Shown here: positions 27,149-36,484 of the stretch, piece after piece | How the letters are laid out: each line of letters begins with the position of its first letter | Position numbering within the stretch: position 1 is the stretch's first letter | Assembly (NCBI RefSeq): GCF_001515305.1 | Contig: NZ_LNQV01000009.1 | Span: 48,670-112,669, forward strand | Reading direction: 5' to 3' | DNA: 64,000 nucleotides | DNA from: Aquitalea pelogenes | GTDB lineage: Bacteria > Pseudomonadota > Gammaproteobacteria > Burkholderiales > Chromobacteriaceae | Notes under the pieces: model-generated | What the model saw: the letters and a program-made list of their open reading frames with translations, nothing else | Told to the model about the DNA's origin: nothing | Databases searched by the model: none | Translations under genes and position numbers: made by a program

Positions 27149-27439
27149 ATGGAAAAGTGCATCACGCTGGGTGCTGAGCTGACCCTCTATCAGGCAGCAA
27201 GCCTGCATCAGCAGCTACTGGAGGCCAGCCGCGACGCTGCCGACCTGGTACTGGACTTGTCCCGGGTCAGCGAAATGGACTGTGCTGCAGCCCAGGTGCT
27301 GTTATGGCTGCTGGCCCGGCAGCAAGGGCAGCAACGCACATTGCGGCTGAGCCAGCCCAGCCAGACGGTGCGCAGCTTTATCCGGCTGATGGGCCTTGGC
27401 GCATTGCAAGCCTGCCTGGAGAGCAATGATGAATCTTGA
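27149..27439 (+). CDS. STAS-domain protein lacking the usual phospho-serine
   Basis: This 96-residue protein is a lone STAS domain: N-terminal strand EKCITLGAELTLYQAASLHQ, then LVLDLSRVSEMDCAAAQVLLW. In anti-sigma-antagonist STAS proteins the segment after the conserved Asp usually reads DSSGL or DSAGL with a phosphorylatable Ser. Here it is DCAAA (Asp44, Cys45), so regulation by serine phosphorylation is unlikely. STAS genes next to cheA are known in environmental bacteria. It overlaps the start of cheA. Confidence 0.8.
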   Translation: MEKCITLGAELTLYQAASLHQQLLEASRDAADLVLDLSRVSEMDCAAAQVLLWLLARQQGQQRTLRLSQPSQTVRSFIRLMGLGALQACLESNDES

Positions 27440-29564
27440 ACAGGCACGGCAATCCTTCTTGCAGGAGTCCGCCGAACTGCTGGAGGAAATGGAAGGCATC
27501 CTGCTGGATGCCGAAGCCGACAACATCACGGCAGAGCAGCTGGGTGCACTGTTCCGTGCCATGCATACCATCAAGGGTTCGGCCGGCCTGTTCGGGCTGG
27601 AGGACATCGTTCACTTCACCCATCAGGTAGAAGACCTGCTCGACCAGCTGAGGGAGGGCAGCTTGCAGCTGGACGCCGAACTGGATGGCCTGTTGCTGCG
27701 CTGTCATGACCACGTCAAGGCCCAGCTGGCGGCACTGGATGGCGGCATTCCGCCCTCTGGCGAAGAACAGGCCAGCATACTGGCCGATATCGCCGCGATG
27801 ATGCAGCACGGCAGCGACACACTGCTGTATGCGTCCGGCGAGCACCTGGAACCGCCCGCGGCCCAGCAACCCAGCAGCGACTGGCTGCTGTCACTGCGCT
27901 TCGGGCCCGATGTACTGCGCAATGGCATGGACCCGGCGTCCTTCATCCGCTATCTGGACACCCTGGGCGAAATCCAGGCCATTGCCAGTTGCTGCCCGGG
28001 GCTGGCGACAGAAGGCGAGGAGGACCGGTTTGATCCGGAGCGCAACTATCTGCGGGTGGAAGTGCAATTCCGAGGCCCGGTCGATGCAGCACAGCTGGAA
28101 AGCGTGTTTGCCTTTGCCAGCGAAGATGGCCAGTTCATCATCAGCCCGCGCCAGCAACTGGACAGCCACTTGCAACAGGCGCTGTCCGCCGGGGATGCCG
28201 CCGAGCAACAGGCGGCCAGTGCAATCTGGCAGCAATGGGGCCTGTGGCAGCCCCCGGCAGCCAGCCCGTCCGCAAGCGGGGCTGATGAAGTACAGCCGGC
28301 AGCCGTGACGGCAACAGACACGCCCAAAACCGGCAAAAGCAACGAAAGCCGCTTCATCAAGGTGGAAGCGGCCAAGCTGGACCAGTTGATCAACCTGGTG
28401 GGCGAACTGGTGATTGCCGGTGCAGCCAGCCATCTGCTGGCCAGACAGCATGGCAATGCGCCCTTGCTGGAATCCACCTCGGTGCTGGCCGGACTGATCG
28501 AACAGATACGCAGCCAGACCCTGGGCATGCGCATGGTGCCCATCGGCGAATGTTTCAGCCGCTTTGGCCGCGTGGTGCACGATGTGAGCCAGGCACTGGG
28601 CAAGGACATCCGCCTGTTTGTCAGCGGTGCGGACACCGAGCTGGACAAGTCCATGGTGGACAAGCTGACCGATCCGCTGACCCATCTGGTGCGCAATGCC
28701 ATCGACCATGGCATCGAGGACACGGCGCAGCGCCGTGCAGCGGGCAAGCCGGAAGCCGGTCGCCTGTGGCTGGATGCGTATCACGAATCCGGCAGCGTGG
28801 TGATTGAAGTGGCCGATGATGGCCGTGGCCTGAACCAGCACACCATCCTGGAAAAAGCACGACAACGCGGCCTGATCACCGGCGACCGGGAACTGGCGGA
28901 ACAGGAAATCTACCGCCTGATCTTCGAGCCCGGTTTTTCCACCGCGGCCACCATCAGCAATCTGTCCGGCCGTGGAGTAGGCCTGGATGTGGTGAAACAG
29001 AACATTGCCCGGCTGCGCGGCACAGTGGAAGTGGAAAGCGAAGCCGGACTTGGCACCACCTTCCGCCTGCGCCTGCCGCTGACGCTGGCCATCATTGACG
29101 GCTTTCTGGTCACGGTGGGTGCGGCCACCTTTGTCGTTCCGCTGGACTGCATCGCCGAATGCATTGCCCTGCCGCAAGGTTGGCAAACCGCCGCGGCCGC
29201 AGGGCAGTTCAACTTGCGCGGCGAAATGCTGCCCCTGCTGTGCCTGCGCCGTTTTCTGGGGCTGGACGGCCAGCCGGCTCGCCGCCAGAACGTGGTCATC
29301 ATCCAGACCGGCGAATACAAGGTGGGCCTGCTGGTGGACGCACTGCATGGCGAATACCAGACCGTCATCAAGCCGCTCAGCCCGTTGTTCCAGCATCTGA
29401 AAGCCATCAGCGGCTCCACCATACTGGGCAGTGGTGAAGTGGCGCTCATTCTGGATGTGCTGGCGCTGAGCGAGCACGCGCGCAGCCTGGAATACGCACA
29501 GCATCAGCAAACGGCCTTGGGCCATCCGCCCTCAACCATTCTGTCTGTGGGGAAAACAACATGA
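27429..29564 (+). CDS. cheA: Chemotaxis histidine kinase CheA
   Basis: This 711-residue kinase has an Hpt domain with phospho-His46 ([13 protein letters not shown]), a middle region (about residues 130-290), a dimerisation helix pair beginning [20 protein letters not shown], an ATPase domain ([38 protein letters not shown]) and a C-terminal CheW-like coupling domain (about 570-690). Start: two adjacent ATGs at 27426 and 27429 follow GGAG; the second fits the spacing and family. It overlaps the STAS gene and the following MCP gene, so the cluster is translationally coupled. Confidence 0.93.
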   Translation: MNLEQARQSFLQESAELLEEMEGILLDAEADNITAEQLGALFRAMHTIKGSAGLFGLEDIVHFTHQVEDLLDQLREGSLQLDAELDGLLLRCHDHVKAQLAALDGGIPPSGEEQASILADIAAMMQHGSDTLLYASGEHLEPPAAQQPSSDWLLSLRFGPDVLRNGMDPASFIRYLDTLGEIQAIASCCPGLATEGEEDRFDPERNYLRVEVQFRGPVDAAQLESVFAFASEDGQFIISPRQQLDSHLQQALSAGDAAEQQAASAIWQQWGLWQPPAASPSASGADEVQPAAVTATDTPKTGKSNESRFIKVEAAKLDQLINLVGELVIAGAASHLLARQHGNAPLLESTSVLAGLIEQIRSQTLGMRMVPIGECFSRFGRVVHDVSQALGKDIRLFVSGADTELDKSMVDKLTDPLTHLVRNAIDHGIEDTAQRRAAGKPEAGRLWLDAYHESGSVVIEVADDGRGLNQHTILEKARQRGLITGDRELAEQEIYRLIFEPGFSTAATISNLSGRGVGLDVVKQNIARLRGTVEVESEAGLGTTFRLRLPLTLAIIDGFLVTVGAATFVVPLDCIAECIALPQGWQTAAAAGQFNLRGEMLPLLCLRRFLGLDGQPARRQNVVIIQTGEYKVGLLVDALHGEYQTVIKPLSPLFQHLKAISGSTILGSGEVALILDVLALSEHARSLEYAQHQQTALGHPPSTILSVGKTT

Positions 29565-31171
29565 AATCAACCAAATCCATGCGGGTCACCACACGGTTGA
29601 GTCTGGGCTTTGGCAGCATCTTGCTGTTGCTGGTCCTGTGCGTGCTGGTTGCACTCAACGGCTTTGCCCGCAACAGCGCCATGCTGGCCGACATGCAAAT
29701 CAACGACCGCGATGCCACCCGGGTTTCCTCACTGATCGAGCAGGCACAGGAGCTGCGGGTGAGCTATCGCAACATCATCATTTACCCCGACCTGCACGCC
29801 ATCAACACGGCGATCCAGCAATACAATCAGGCAAAACAGCGCTATCTGGACACCGAACAGCTTACCCAGCGCGACATGCTGGCCGAACCGGGGCTGACCC
29901 AGCGGGAGCGTGATTTGTTGAACCAGCTGGCCAGGGTACGACCGGTCGCCTTCAACCTGATGGACAAGTCCGAAGCGCAAGCCGCCATCAATGAAAAGGA
30001 AGCAGCCACCCGCATCATGCAGGCTGAAGTGGCCCCCGCCATGAGTCAGCTGATGGAAGTGCTGCGCCAGTTGTACGACACCGAGCTGCGACTGAACGCA
30101 CAGGCGCGGCAGGAAAGTGAGCGCGAGATGCAGCAGGCTCACCACATCATGCTGTTGCTGTCTGTTGCCGCCATCGTGCTGGGAGGCTTGCTCGCCTGGC
30201 TGACCGTTCGCTCCTTGCGCCGTACCCTGGGCGGCGAACCACAGGAAGTGGCCCACATCATGCATCAGCTGGCTGCCGGCAAGCTGGATGTGCATCTGCC
30301 GCTGCGCAAGGGGGATGAGCACAGCATGATGCATGCCATCGCCAGTACGGTTCAAACCCTCACCGACATCATTCTGGAAGTGAAAAGTGGTGCCGCCAAC
30401 CTGGCCTCGGCTGCCCAGCAGCTGAATGCCACGTCCGAATCCCTGGCGCAATCGGCCAGCGAATCGGCCGCCGGCATCGAGGAAACCACCGCAGCCATCG
30501 AGGAAATGTCCGCCGCCATCAGCCATAGCAATGACAATGCACGGGTGACCGAAGGGCTGGCCGAACAGGCCGCCCGCGAAGCGCGGCAAGGCGGCGATGC
30601 GGTACGCCATACCACCGCAGCCATGCGCCAGATCGCCGACCGGATAGGCATCATCGATGACATTGCCTACCAGACCAACCTGCTGGCGCTCAATGCCGCC
30701 ATCGAGGCCGCCCGCGCCGGCGAGCATGGCCGCGGCTTTGCCGTGGTTGCCGGTGAAGTGCGCAAACTGGCAGAACGCAGCCAGGTTGCCGCCCAGGAAA
30801 TCAGCCAGGTTGCCGCCAATAGCGTGGAGCTGGCCGACGAGGCCGGAAAACTGCTGGATGGCATGGTGCGCTCCAGCGGCCGCACCGCCGACCTGGTGCA
30901 GGAAATCGCCGCGGCCTCCAGCGAGCAGGCCACAGCGGTGAACCAGATCAGCAGCGCGGTGCAGCAACAAAACAGCAGCACCCAACAAAACGCCTCCGCC
31001 AGCGAAGAGCTGGCCTCCACTGCCGAGCAAATGAGCAGTCAGGCAGAGCATCTGCTGGCGCTGATGCGTTTTTTCCAGTTTGACGAGACGGCTGCACAGC
31101 CTGCGCAGCCGCACGGTGCCACGGCCATTGCCCGCGCCCGTCATCAAGCCTCCGGCTTCAGCACTTACTAG
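29561..31171 (+). CDS. Methyl-accepting chemotaxis protein (four-helix-bundle sensor)
   Basis: This 536-residue transmembrane receptor has TM1 at about residues 16-34 and a roughly 160-residue periplasmic helical domain of the 4HB/TarH style. TM2 follows at about 197-217, then a HAMP domain and the cytoplasmic signalling hairpin with its conserved tip [20 protein letters not shown]. There is no C-terminal NWETF-type CheR/CheB-tethering pentapeptide; the protein ends GFSTY. Four-base overlap with cheA suggests it is the dedicated receptor of this pathway. The ligand is unknown. Confidence 0.93.
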   Translation: MKSTKSMRVTTRLSLGFGSILLLLVLCVLVALNGFARNSAMLADMQINDRDATRVSSLIEQAQELRVSYRNIIIYPDLHAINTAIQQYNQAKQRYLDTEQLTQRDMLAEPGLTQRERDLLNQLARVRPVAFNLMDKSEAQAAINEKEAATRIMQAEVAPAMSQLMEVLRQLYDTELRLNAQARQESEREMQQAHHIMLLLSVAAIVLGGLLAWLTVRSLRRTLGGEPQEVAHIMHQLAAGKLDVHLPLRKGDEHSMMHAIASTVQTLTDIILEVKSGAANLASAAQQLNATSESLAQSASESAAGIEETTAAIEEMSAAISHSNDNARVTEGLAEQAAREARQGGDAVRHTTAAMRQIADRIGIIDDIAYQTNLLALNAAIEAARAGEHGRGFAVVAGEVRKLAERSQVAAQEISQVAANSVELADEAGKLLDGMVRSSGRTADLVQEIAAASSEQATAVNQISSAVQQQNSSTQQNASASEELASTAEQMSSQAEHLLALMRFFQFDETAAQPAQPHGATAIARARHQASGFSTY

Positions 31172-31181
31172 GCAGGACAGC

Positions 31182-31757
31182 ATGGGAGCCCCACGTCATT
31201 GGCGACAAACACCAGCCACGACAACGCACTTGCAGAGCCCGGCCCCTGCCGAGGTCGCGCTGCAATACCTGCGCTTTCGCTGTGCGGATGCCCGGCTTGG
31301 CATCCTGCTGAATCAGGTAGGCGAACTGCTGGAATACCAGCCTCTTACACCCTTCCCCACCATGCCGGCTCCGCTGTGCGGCTTGCTCAACCTGCGCGGC
31401 AGCGCCGTGCCCATCATTGATCTGGCACAGCGACTGGGTTTGCCCGCCACCGAACCGCAACGGCGCAGCTGCATCATCATCCTGCAACTGGCCCTGCCAT
31501 TGCAGATTCGCGAACTGGGCATGCTGGTGGATGAAGTGATGATGGTGGAAGACATCCAGCGCGACGACATTGAAGCGGCACCGGCCCTTGAGCCCCTGAT
31601 GTCCACCGGCATGCTGGCCGGCATGGTCCGCGAAACGACGGGCTTCACCTTGTTGCTGGATGCCAACCGGCTGCTGAGCAGCCACACCCTGGGCACACTG
31701 GCCCGGCATGTGACCGCCATCATCCCCGAGCCGGACTGCGGAGCCGCCGATGACTGA
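31182..31757 (+). CDS. cheW: CheW-like adaptor protein (first copy)
   Basis: This 191-residue protein has a Thr/Ala-rich N-terminal extension of about 27 residues before a CheW domain. Seen are YLRFRCADARLGILLNQVGEL, LCGLLNLRGSAVPIIDLAQRLG and LGMLVDEVMMVEDI. CheW bridges receptor tips and CheA. The ATG at 31182 follows AGGA and begins beyond the MCP stop; a longer frame overlapping the MCP was rejected. It overlaps the second cheW by ATGA-type coupling. The pair differ in sequence, so they may form distinct arrays. Confidence 0.88.
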   Translation: MGAPRHWRQTPATTTHLQSPAPAEVALQYLRFRCADARLGILLNQVGELLEYQPLTPFPTMPAPLCGLLNLRGSAVPIIDLAQRLGLPATEPQRRSCIIILQLALPLQIRELGMLVDEVMMVEDIQRDDIEAAPALEPLMSTGMLAGMVRETTGFTLLLDANRLLSSHTLGTLARHVTAIIPEPDCGAADD

Positions 31758-32268
31758 ACAACACACATCGCCAGATACCGAATATTTGTGCTTCCAGCTG
31801 GGCACGCAATACTTCGCCTGCAACATCCTGCAAGTGCGTGAAATCCTGCAATACCAGCGCCCCACCACCATCCCGCAAATGCCGGGCTTCATTCACGGGG
31901 TGATGAATCTGCGTGGCAGCGTGCTGCCGGTCATCGACCTGGCGCAGCGGCTGGGGCATGGCAGCGGTCGCGTGCTGCGCCGCAGCTGCATTGTCATCGT
32001 GGAAACAACCGCCAGCAGCGGCCAGGATCTGGGATTGCTGGTGGATGCGGTGCATGAAGTCATCAGCCTGCCTGCGGCAGACATCATGCCGCCACCGCCG
32101 TTTGGCAACCCGATCCGGCCGGACTTCATCGCCGGCATGGCCATGCAGGATGGCCGCCATATCCTGCTGTTGAACATGGAACAAGTGCTGTCGCTGGAGG
32201 AAATGATCGATCTGGCGAAACCGGGTGTTGAGCAGATAAAGGCGGCAATCACCGGTGCGGTGAACTAG
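31750..32268 (+). CDS. cheW: CheW adaptor protein (second copy)
   Basis: This 172-residue CheW contains YLCFQLGTQYFACNILQVREIL, FIHGVMNLRGSVLPVIDLAQR and LGLLVDAVHEVISLPAADI, closely following the classical CheW pattern. It has a short N-terminal tail and a C-terminal helix. It overlaps the preceding cheW-like gene by 8 bases. Two cheW genes in tandem suggest duplication within the cluster. Confidence 0.92.
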   Translation: MTEQHTSPDTEYLCFQLGTQYFACNILQVREILQYQRPTTIPQMPGFIHGVMNLRGSVLPVIDLAQRLGHGSGRVLRRSCIVIVETTASSGQDLGLLVDAVHEVISLPAADIMPPPPFGNPIRPDFIAGMAMQDGRHILLLNMEQVLSLEEMIDLAKPGVEQIKAAITGAVN

Positions 32269-32336
32269 ATTGGGTTAAGCAGTTTGTTGCAACCCACCCT
32301 GCCTGGCAGGGCGAGATAGCCACCGGTCAGAACATC

Positions 32337-32852
32337 ATGCCGAACATTGCTGACAAGGAGATTTTCCTCCATCCCGGGGAGTGGGCATTTGAAGCAGGCC
32401 ATGTCCGCATCAGCACCCTGCTGGGCTCATGCGTGGCCATTGTGCTGTGGCATCCACAGCTGCAACTGGGCGGAATGTGTCATTACCTGCTGGCCAGGCG
32501 CAATGGCCCGAGCGATACCTTGTCAGGCCGCTACGGCGAAGAGGCCATGCTGTTGCTGCTGCGCGCCGTACTGGGCTGTGGCAGGCCGCTACATGAATTC
32601 CAGTGCCACCTGCTGGGCGGGGCATCGGTACTGGCCCATCCCGATGGCGATCATCAGCACGATGTGGCCGGGCACAATATCGAGCAGGCACGCCAGATGG
32701 CACGACAACTTGGTTTGCAGGTGCAATCGGAAAACCTGGGCGGTTGCTGTCCTCGCCTGGTGGTTCTGGATGTGCAAACAGGCGAGGTCCGGGTTCGCCT
32801 GTCCCAGGAAAGCGAGCTGCCAGCGCTGACAACAAAAAGGAAAAAAGCATGA
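32337..32852 (+). CDS. cheD: Chemoreceptor glutamine deamidase CheD
   Basis: CheD deamidates receptor Gln residues and can bind CheC or CheY. The 171-residue protein shows the catalytic pair Cys32 ([13 protein letters not shown]) and His49 (GGMCHYLL), and the LLGGASVL segment near residue 100. It lies 68 bases after cheW, where many relatives carry cheR, which is missing here. Its TGA overlaps the cheB ATG. Confidence 0.92.
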   Translation: MPNIADKEIFLHPGEWAFEAGHVRISTLLGSCVAIVLWHPQLQLGGMCHYLLARRNGPSDTLSGRYGEEAMLLLLRAVLGCGRPLHEFQCHLLGGASVLAHPDGDHQHDVAGHNIEQARQMARQLGLQVQSENLGGCCPRLVVLDVQTGEVRVRLSQESELPALTTKRKKA

Positions 32853-33910
32853 GCATCAATGTCATGATCGTGGACGACTCCGCCGTGGTACGTCAGGTAC
32901 TGAGCGAAATCTTTACCGCCAGCAGCGGCATCACCGTGATGGACGTCGCCACCGACCCCATTGTGGCGATGGAAAAAATGAAGCAGCACTGGCCGGATGT
33001 CATCGTGCTGGACGTGGAAATGCCACGCATGGACGGCATCACCTTTCTCAAGCAGATCATGGCCAGCCGACCGACGCCGGTGGTGATCTGCTCCTCGCTC
33101 ACCCAGAAAGGGGCCGACATCAGCGTGCAGGCCATGGCCGCCGGGGCAGTCGAGGTGATTGCCAAGCCCCACGCCGGGGTAAAGCAGTTTTTGCAGGACA
33201 GCAACAACCTGCTGGTGCAGGCGGTCAAGGCGGCCGCCACCGCCCGCATGAGCCGCATGCGCACCCTGCCGCCCACTCCGATGGAAACCCGCCCCAAACT
33301 GTCGGCCGATGCGGTGCTGGCCGCCCCCACCGGGCAGCAGATGTTCCAGACCACCGAGCGCATCGTCGCCATTGGTACCTCCACCGGCGGCACCCAGGCA
33401 CTGGAAGCCATTCTGACCACCCTGCCACGCACCTGTCCCGGCCTTGCCATCGTGCAGCACATGCCGGAGAAATTCACCGCATCATTTGCCGAACGGCTGG
33501 ACCGCCTGTCGGAAATCGAAGTGAAGGAAGCCGCCACCGGCGACCGCATCCTGCCGGGCCGGGCACTGATTGCCCCCGGCGGCAAGCACATGATGATCAA
33601 GCGCAGCGGGGCCTACTACCAGGTGGAAGTGGTGGACGGGCCGCTGGTCAGCCGCCACAAGCCATCCGTCGATGTACTGTTCCGCTCGGCCGCCAAATTT
33701 GCCGGACGCAACGCACTGGGCATCATCATGACCGGCATGGGCGATGACGGCGCACGCGGACTCAAGGAAATGCATGATGCAGGCGCCAAAACCATTGCCC
33801 AGGATGAAGACAGCTGTGTGGTGTTCGGCATGCCCAAGGAAGCCATCAAACTGGGCGCTGCCGACGAAGTGATGCCACTGGACAATATCGCCAAGGCCAT
33901 ATGCCGCTGA
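32849..33910 (+). CDS. cheB: Protein-glutamate methylesterase CheB
   Basis: CheB removes methyl groups from receptors when phosphorylated. The 353-residue protein has an N-terminal receiver domain (phospho-Asp55 in [10 protein letters not shown]) and a C-terminal methylesterase domain with Ser178 in [10 protein letters not shown], His in QHMPEKFT and Asp in [11 protein letters not shown]. It starts 4 bases inside cheD after a purine-rich site. Its stop overlaps the upstream frame of the receiver-EAL gene. No cheR partner is present in the cluster. Confidence 0.94.
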   Translation: MSINVMIVDDSAVVRQVLSEIFTASSGITVMDVATDPIVAMEKMKQHWPDVIVLDVEMPRMDGITFLKQIMASRPTPVVICSSLTQKGADISVQAMAAGAVEVIAKPHAGVKQFLQDSNNLLVQAVKAAATARMSRMRTLPPTPMETRPKLSADAVLAAPTGQQMFQTTERIVAIGTSTGGTQALEAILTTLPRTCPGLAIVQHMPEKFTASFAERLDRLSEIEVKEAATGDRILPGRALIAPGGKHMMIKRSGAYYQVEVVDGPLVSRHKPSVDVLFRSAAKFAGRNALGIIMTGMGDDGARGLKEMHDAGAKTIAQDEDSCVVFGMPKEAIKLGAADEVMPLDNIAKAICR

Positions 33911-33924
33911 AGGAGACGCCCAGC

Positions 33925-35136
33925 ATGCAGCCTGCCGACATGCAAGATGTCCTGATCGTGGAAGACAGCAACTTGCACCGACAACTGGCCAGCGAAATCT
34001 GCCAGCAACTGGGCTTTGCCAGCGTTCGCCATGCCAGCAACGGTGAAGAAGGCATGGCCATGATGCGCCAGTGCGTGCCGGACCTGCTGCTGCTTGATCT
34101 GGAGATGCCGCTCATGGACGGGGTGCAGGTGATGCAGCAGCTGGCGGCTGAAAAGCTGACGCCGCACATCGTCCTGACCTCCGGCAAGGATTACATGCTG
34201 ATATCCACCCTGGAACTGATGGGTGCCGGTTTGGGCCTGCCCGTGCTGGGCGGGCTGAAAAAACCCCTGAACAAGAACCAGCTGCAGGACTTGCTGCAAC
34301 GCCTCTGCCCGCAAGCCGGGAAAAACCGTGAAGCCTGCCCCTTGTACGAACCGGCCCGCGTACGCGAGGCGCTGGATCTGGGACACATCATTCCCTACTA
34401 CCAGCCCAAGATCGACTTGAAAACCGGACACATCAAGGGTGCTGAAATGCTGGCCCGCTGGCAGCACCCGGAATGCGGCTTGATTCCGCCGGCGAGCTTC
34501 ATTCCGGTCATCGAACAACAGGACTGGGATACCGACCTCACCCTGTCCATGCTGGATCAGGGATTGCACCAGTGGCAGGAATGGACGCGGCAAGGCTTGC
34601 GCCTGCCCTTGTCGATCAACCTGTCCGGCCGCTCCTTGCATGGCAGCAGCCTGAGCGAGGCAGTGGAGAAGCGCTTGCAACGCGGCAAGGTACCCGCGCG
34701 TTACATCACCTTTGAAATTACCGAAACCGCCATCTCCGACAGCCTGACCGACGCCATCGGCATTGCCGCGCGCTTGCGGCTGGCCGGCATCGGCCTGTCG
34801 ATTGATGATTTCGGTACCGGCTTTGCCACCTTCCAGCAGCTCACCCGTTTTCCGTTTACCGAACTGAAAATAGACCAGTCGCTGGTGACGGCCATTGCCG
34901 ACAAGCCGCATTTGCAGGCCATCACCGACAGCATCATCGAACTGGGCAACCGCATGCAGCTGTGCACCGTGGCCGAAGGCATCGAAACCCAGCAAGACCT
35001 GGACATCATGCAGCAGCGTGGCTGCCAGTTGGGACAAGGCTATTTCATAGCCCGCCCGATGGCGGCTGCCCAGTTGCTGCCCTGGGCCAAACAGCATCAG
35101 CCCGGCCTGAACCTGACGCAACGCACACCGGGCTGA
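33925..35136 (+). CDS. Receiver-EAL domain protein (cyclic-di-GMP phosphodiesterase-like)
   Basis: This 403-residue fusion of an N-terminal receiver domain (phospho-Asp58 in LLLDLEMPLMDG, Lys in GGLKKPLN) and a C-terminal EAL domain (about residues 145-395) probably hydrolyses c-di-GMP under control of phosphorylation. The signature reads EML at 174-176, which keeps the metal-binding Glu. Other catalytic residues look intact: SINLSGRSL, FEITET, DDFGTG, LKIDQSL, AEGIET and GQGYFIARP. Start: ATG at 33925 after AAGGAG. As the last gene of the chemotaxis cluster it couples taxis to biofilm signalling, by inference. Confidence 0.9.
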   Translation: MQPADMQDVLIVEDSNLHRQLASEICQQLGFASVRHASNGEEGMAMMRQCVPDLLLLDLEMPLMDGVQVMQQLAAEKLTPHIVLTSGKDYMLISTLELMGAGLGLPVLGGLKKPLNKNQLQDLLQRLCPQAGKNREACPLYEPARVREALDLGHIIPYYQPKIDLKTGHIKGAEMLARWQHPECGLIPPASFIPVIEQQDWDTDLTLSMLDQGLHQWQEWTRQGLRLPLSINLSGRSLHGSSLSEAVEKRLQRGKVPARYITFEITETAISDSLTDAIGIAARLRLAGIGLSIDDFGTGFATFQQLTRFPFTELKIDQSLVTAIADKPHLQAITDSIIELGNRMQLCTVAEGIETQQDLDIMQQRGCQLGQGYFIARPMAAAQLLPWAKQHQPGLNLTQRTPG

Positions 35137-35157
35137 ACGCTAACGCCGCCGCTCAGT

Positions 35158-36150
35158 CTAGGGCAGCGTCCACAACGGCGGCTCGTCCATCAACGCAATC
35201 TGTTCGCGTAGTGACAGGATTTGTTCCTCCCAGAAACGGGGGGCTGCGAACCAGGGAAAGGCCAGCGGGAAAGCCGGATCATGCCAGCGCCGGGCCAGCC
35301 AGGCGGCATAGTGCAGCAAGCGCAGCGTGCGCAGCGCCTCCACCAGATACAGTTCGCGCAAATTGAAGTCGCAGAAATCCTCGTAACCGGCCAGGACATC
35401 GGCTAGCTGGCCGGATTGCTCTTCGCGCGAGCCGGACAGCAGCATCCAGATATCCTGCACTGCCGGCCCCATGCGGCTGTCGTCAAAATCGACAAAGTGC
35501 GGGCCATCGTCCGTCCACAGCATATTGCCCGGATGGCAATCGCCATGCAGGCGCAACTGGCGCACCGTGCCAGCCCGGTCAAAACAGCGTCGCACGCCAT
35601 CCAGCGCCTGCGACGCCACACCGCGATAGACCTCGCGCAAATCCGCAGGCACCACCGCGGCATCCAGCAGATACTGCACCGGCTCCTCGCCAAAACTGAA
35701 GATATCCAGCACCGGACGTTGCTGGTAAGGCTGCACCTGGCCCAGCGCGTGAATGCGCCCCAGAAAGCGGCCTATCCACTCCAGCGTATTGCCGTCGCCC
35801 AGCTCCGGCACACGCCCGCCACGCCGGGCAAACAGGGCAAAACGAATGCCCTGGTAATCATGCAGGCTGGCCCCGTCAAACAGCATGGGCGGCACCACGG
35901 GGATTTCCCGCTCGGCCAGCGCCAGGCTGAACGCATGTTCTTCCAGAATCTGCGCATCGCTCCAGCGTGCCGGCCGATAAAACTTGGCAACCAGCGGCGG
36001 GCCGTCTTCCATGCCCAGCTGGTAAACGCGGTTTTCATAGCTATTGAGTGCCAGCAGGCTGCCTGAAGCACGCAGGCCCAGGCTTTCTACCGCATCCAGC
36101 AGCACATCCGGCGTCAGGCCGGCAAACGGGGGCGTGGTTTCTTGTGTCAT
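35158..36150 (-). CDS. srkA: Stress response serine/threonine protein kinase SrkA (RdoA/YihE)
   Basis: This 330-residue protein has the choline-kinase-like fold of the SrkA family. Seen: ALNSYENRVYQLGMEDGPPLVAKFYRP (nucleotide Lys), the catalytic loop LHGDCHPGNMLW and the Mg-binding VDFDDSRMGP. E. coli SrkA counteracts MazF toxin-linked death and helps under envelope stress. It converges on the receiver-EAL gene with 21 bases between stops. Function is inferred from family. Confidence 0.9.
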   Translation of the reverse strand: MTQETTPPFAGLTPDVLLDAVESLGLRASGSLLALNSYENRVYQLGMEDGPPLVAKFYRPARWSDAQILEEHAFSLALAEREIPVVPPMLFDGASLHDYQGIRFALFARRGGRVPELGDGNTLEWIGRFLGRIHALGQVQPYQQRPVLDIFSFGEEPVQYLLDAAVVPADLREVYRGVASQALDGVRRCFDRAGTVRQLRLHGDCHPGNMLWTDDGPHFVDFDDSRMGPAVQDIWMLLSGSREEQSGQLADVLAGYEDFCDFNLRELYLVEALRTLRLLHYAAWLARRWHDPAFPLAFPWFAAPRFWEEQILSLREQIALMDEPPLWTLP

Positions 36151-36247
36151 GGGCGCATTATACGTGCAGATCAGTCATCGCTATCCATGTCTGCTCGGAG
36201 TCGGCTAGTATCCAGAATGCAAGACCACCCAATCGCAGGAGACTGCC

Positions 36248-36475
36248 ATGCACACCAGCAACCCGCGTCACGCAAAAAACCTGTTGTCACTGCCTGCCGA
36301 TATTGCCGAATCCACCTGGAGCGGCTGGCAATGCATTGCCAACACCCTGCACCGGCAACGTTGCGAAGCACCCGACACGCAATCGGCACGCTGGCATCAT
36401 CTGCTGCGCTGGCTGGCCGGTAACCTGGTCCTGGTAGGGCTGCTGTATCTGCTCTATCGTTTTTCCCGTTTCTGA
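36248..36475 (+). CDS. Small single-pass membrane protein upstream of selA
   Basis: This 75-residue hypothetical protein is preceded by GGAG 6 bases before its ATG. The N-terminal half is polar; the C-terminal part is a transmembrane helix (about residues 54-71, LLRWLAGNLVLVGLLYLLY) with a basic end. It ends 9 bases before selA and is probably cotranscribed with it. I do not recognise the family. Good ribosome binding site and operon spacing support it being real. Confidence 0.6.
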   Translation: MHTSNPRHAKNLLSLPADIAESTWSGWQCIANTLHRQRCEAPDTQSARWHHLLRWLAGNLVLVGLLYLLYRFSRF

Positions 36476-36484
36476 ACACCCATC

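Noticed and set aside
27891..29525. 544-codon minus-strand frame across cheA
   Set aside because: Antisense to a clearly recognised CheA; no motifs.
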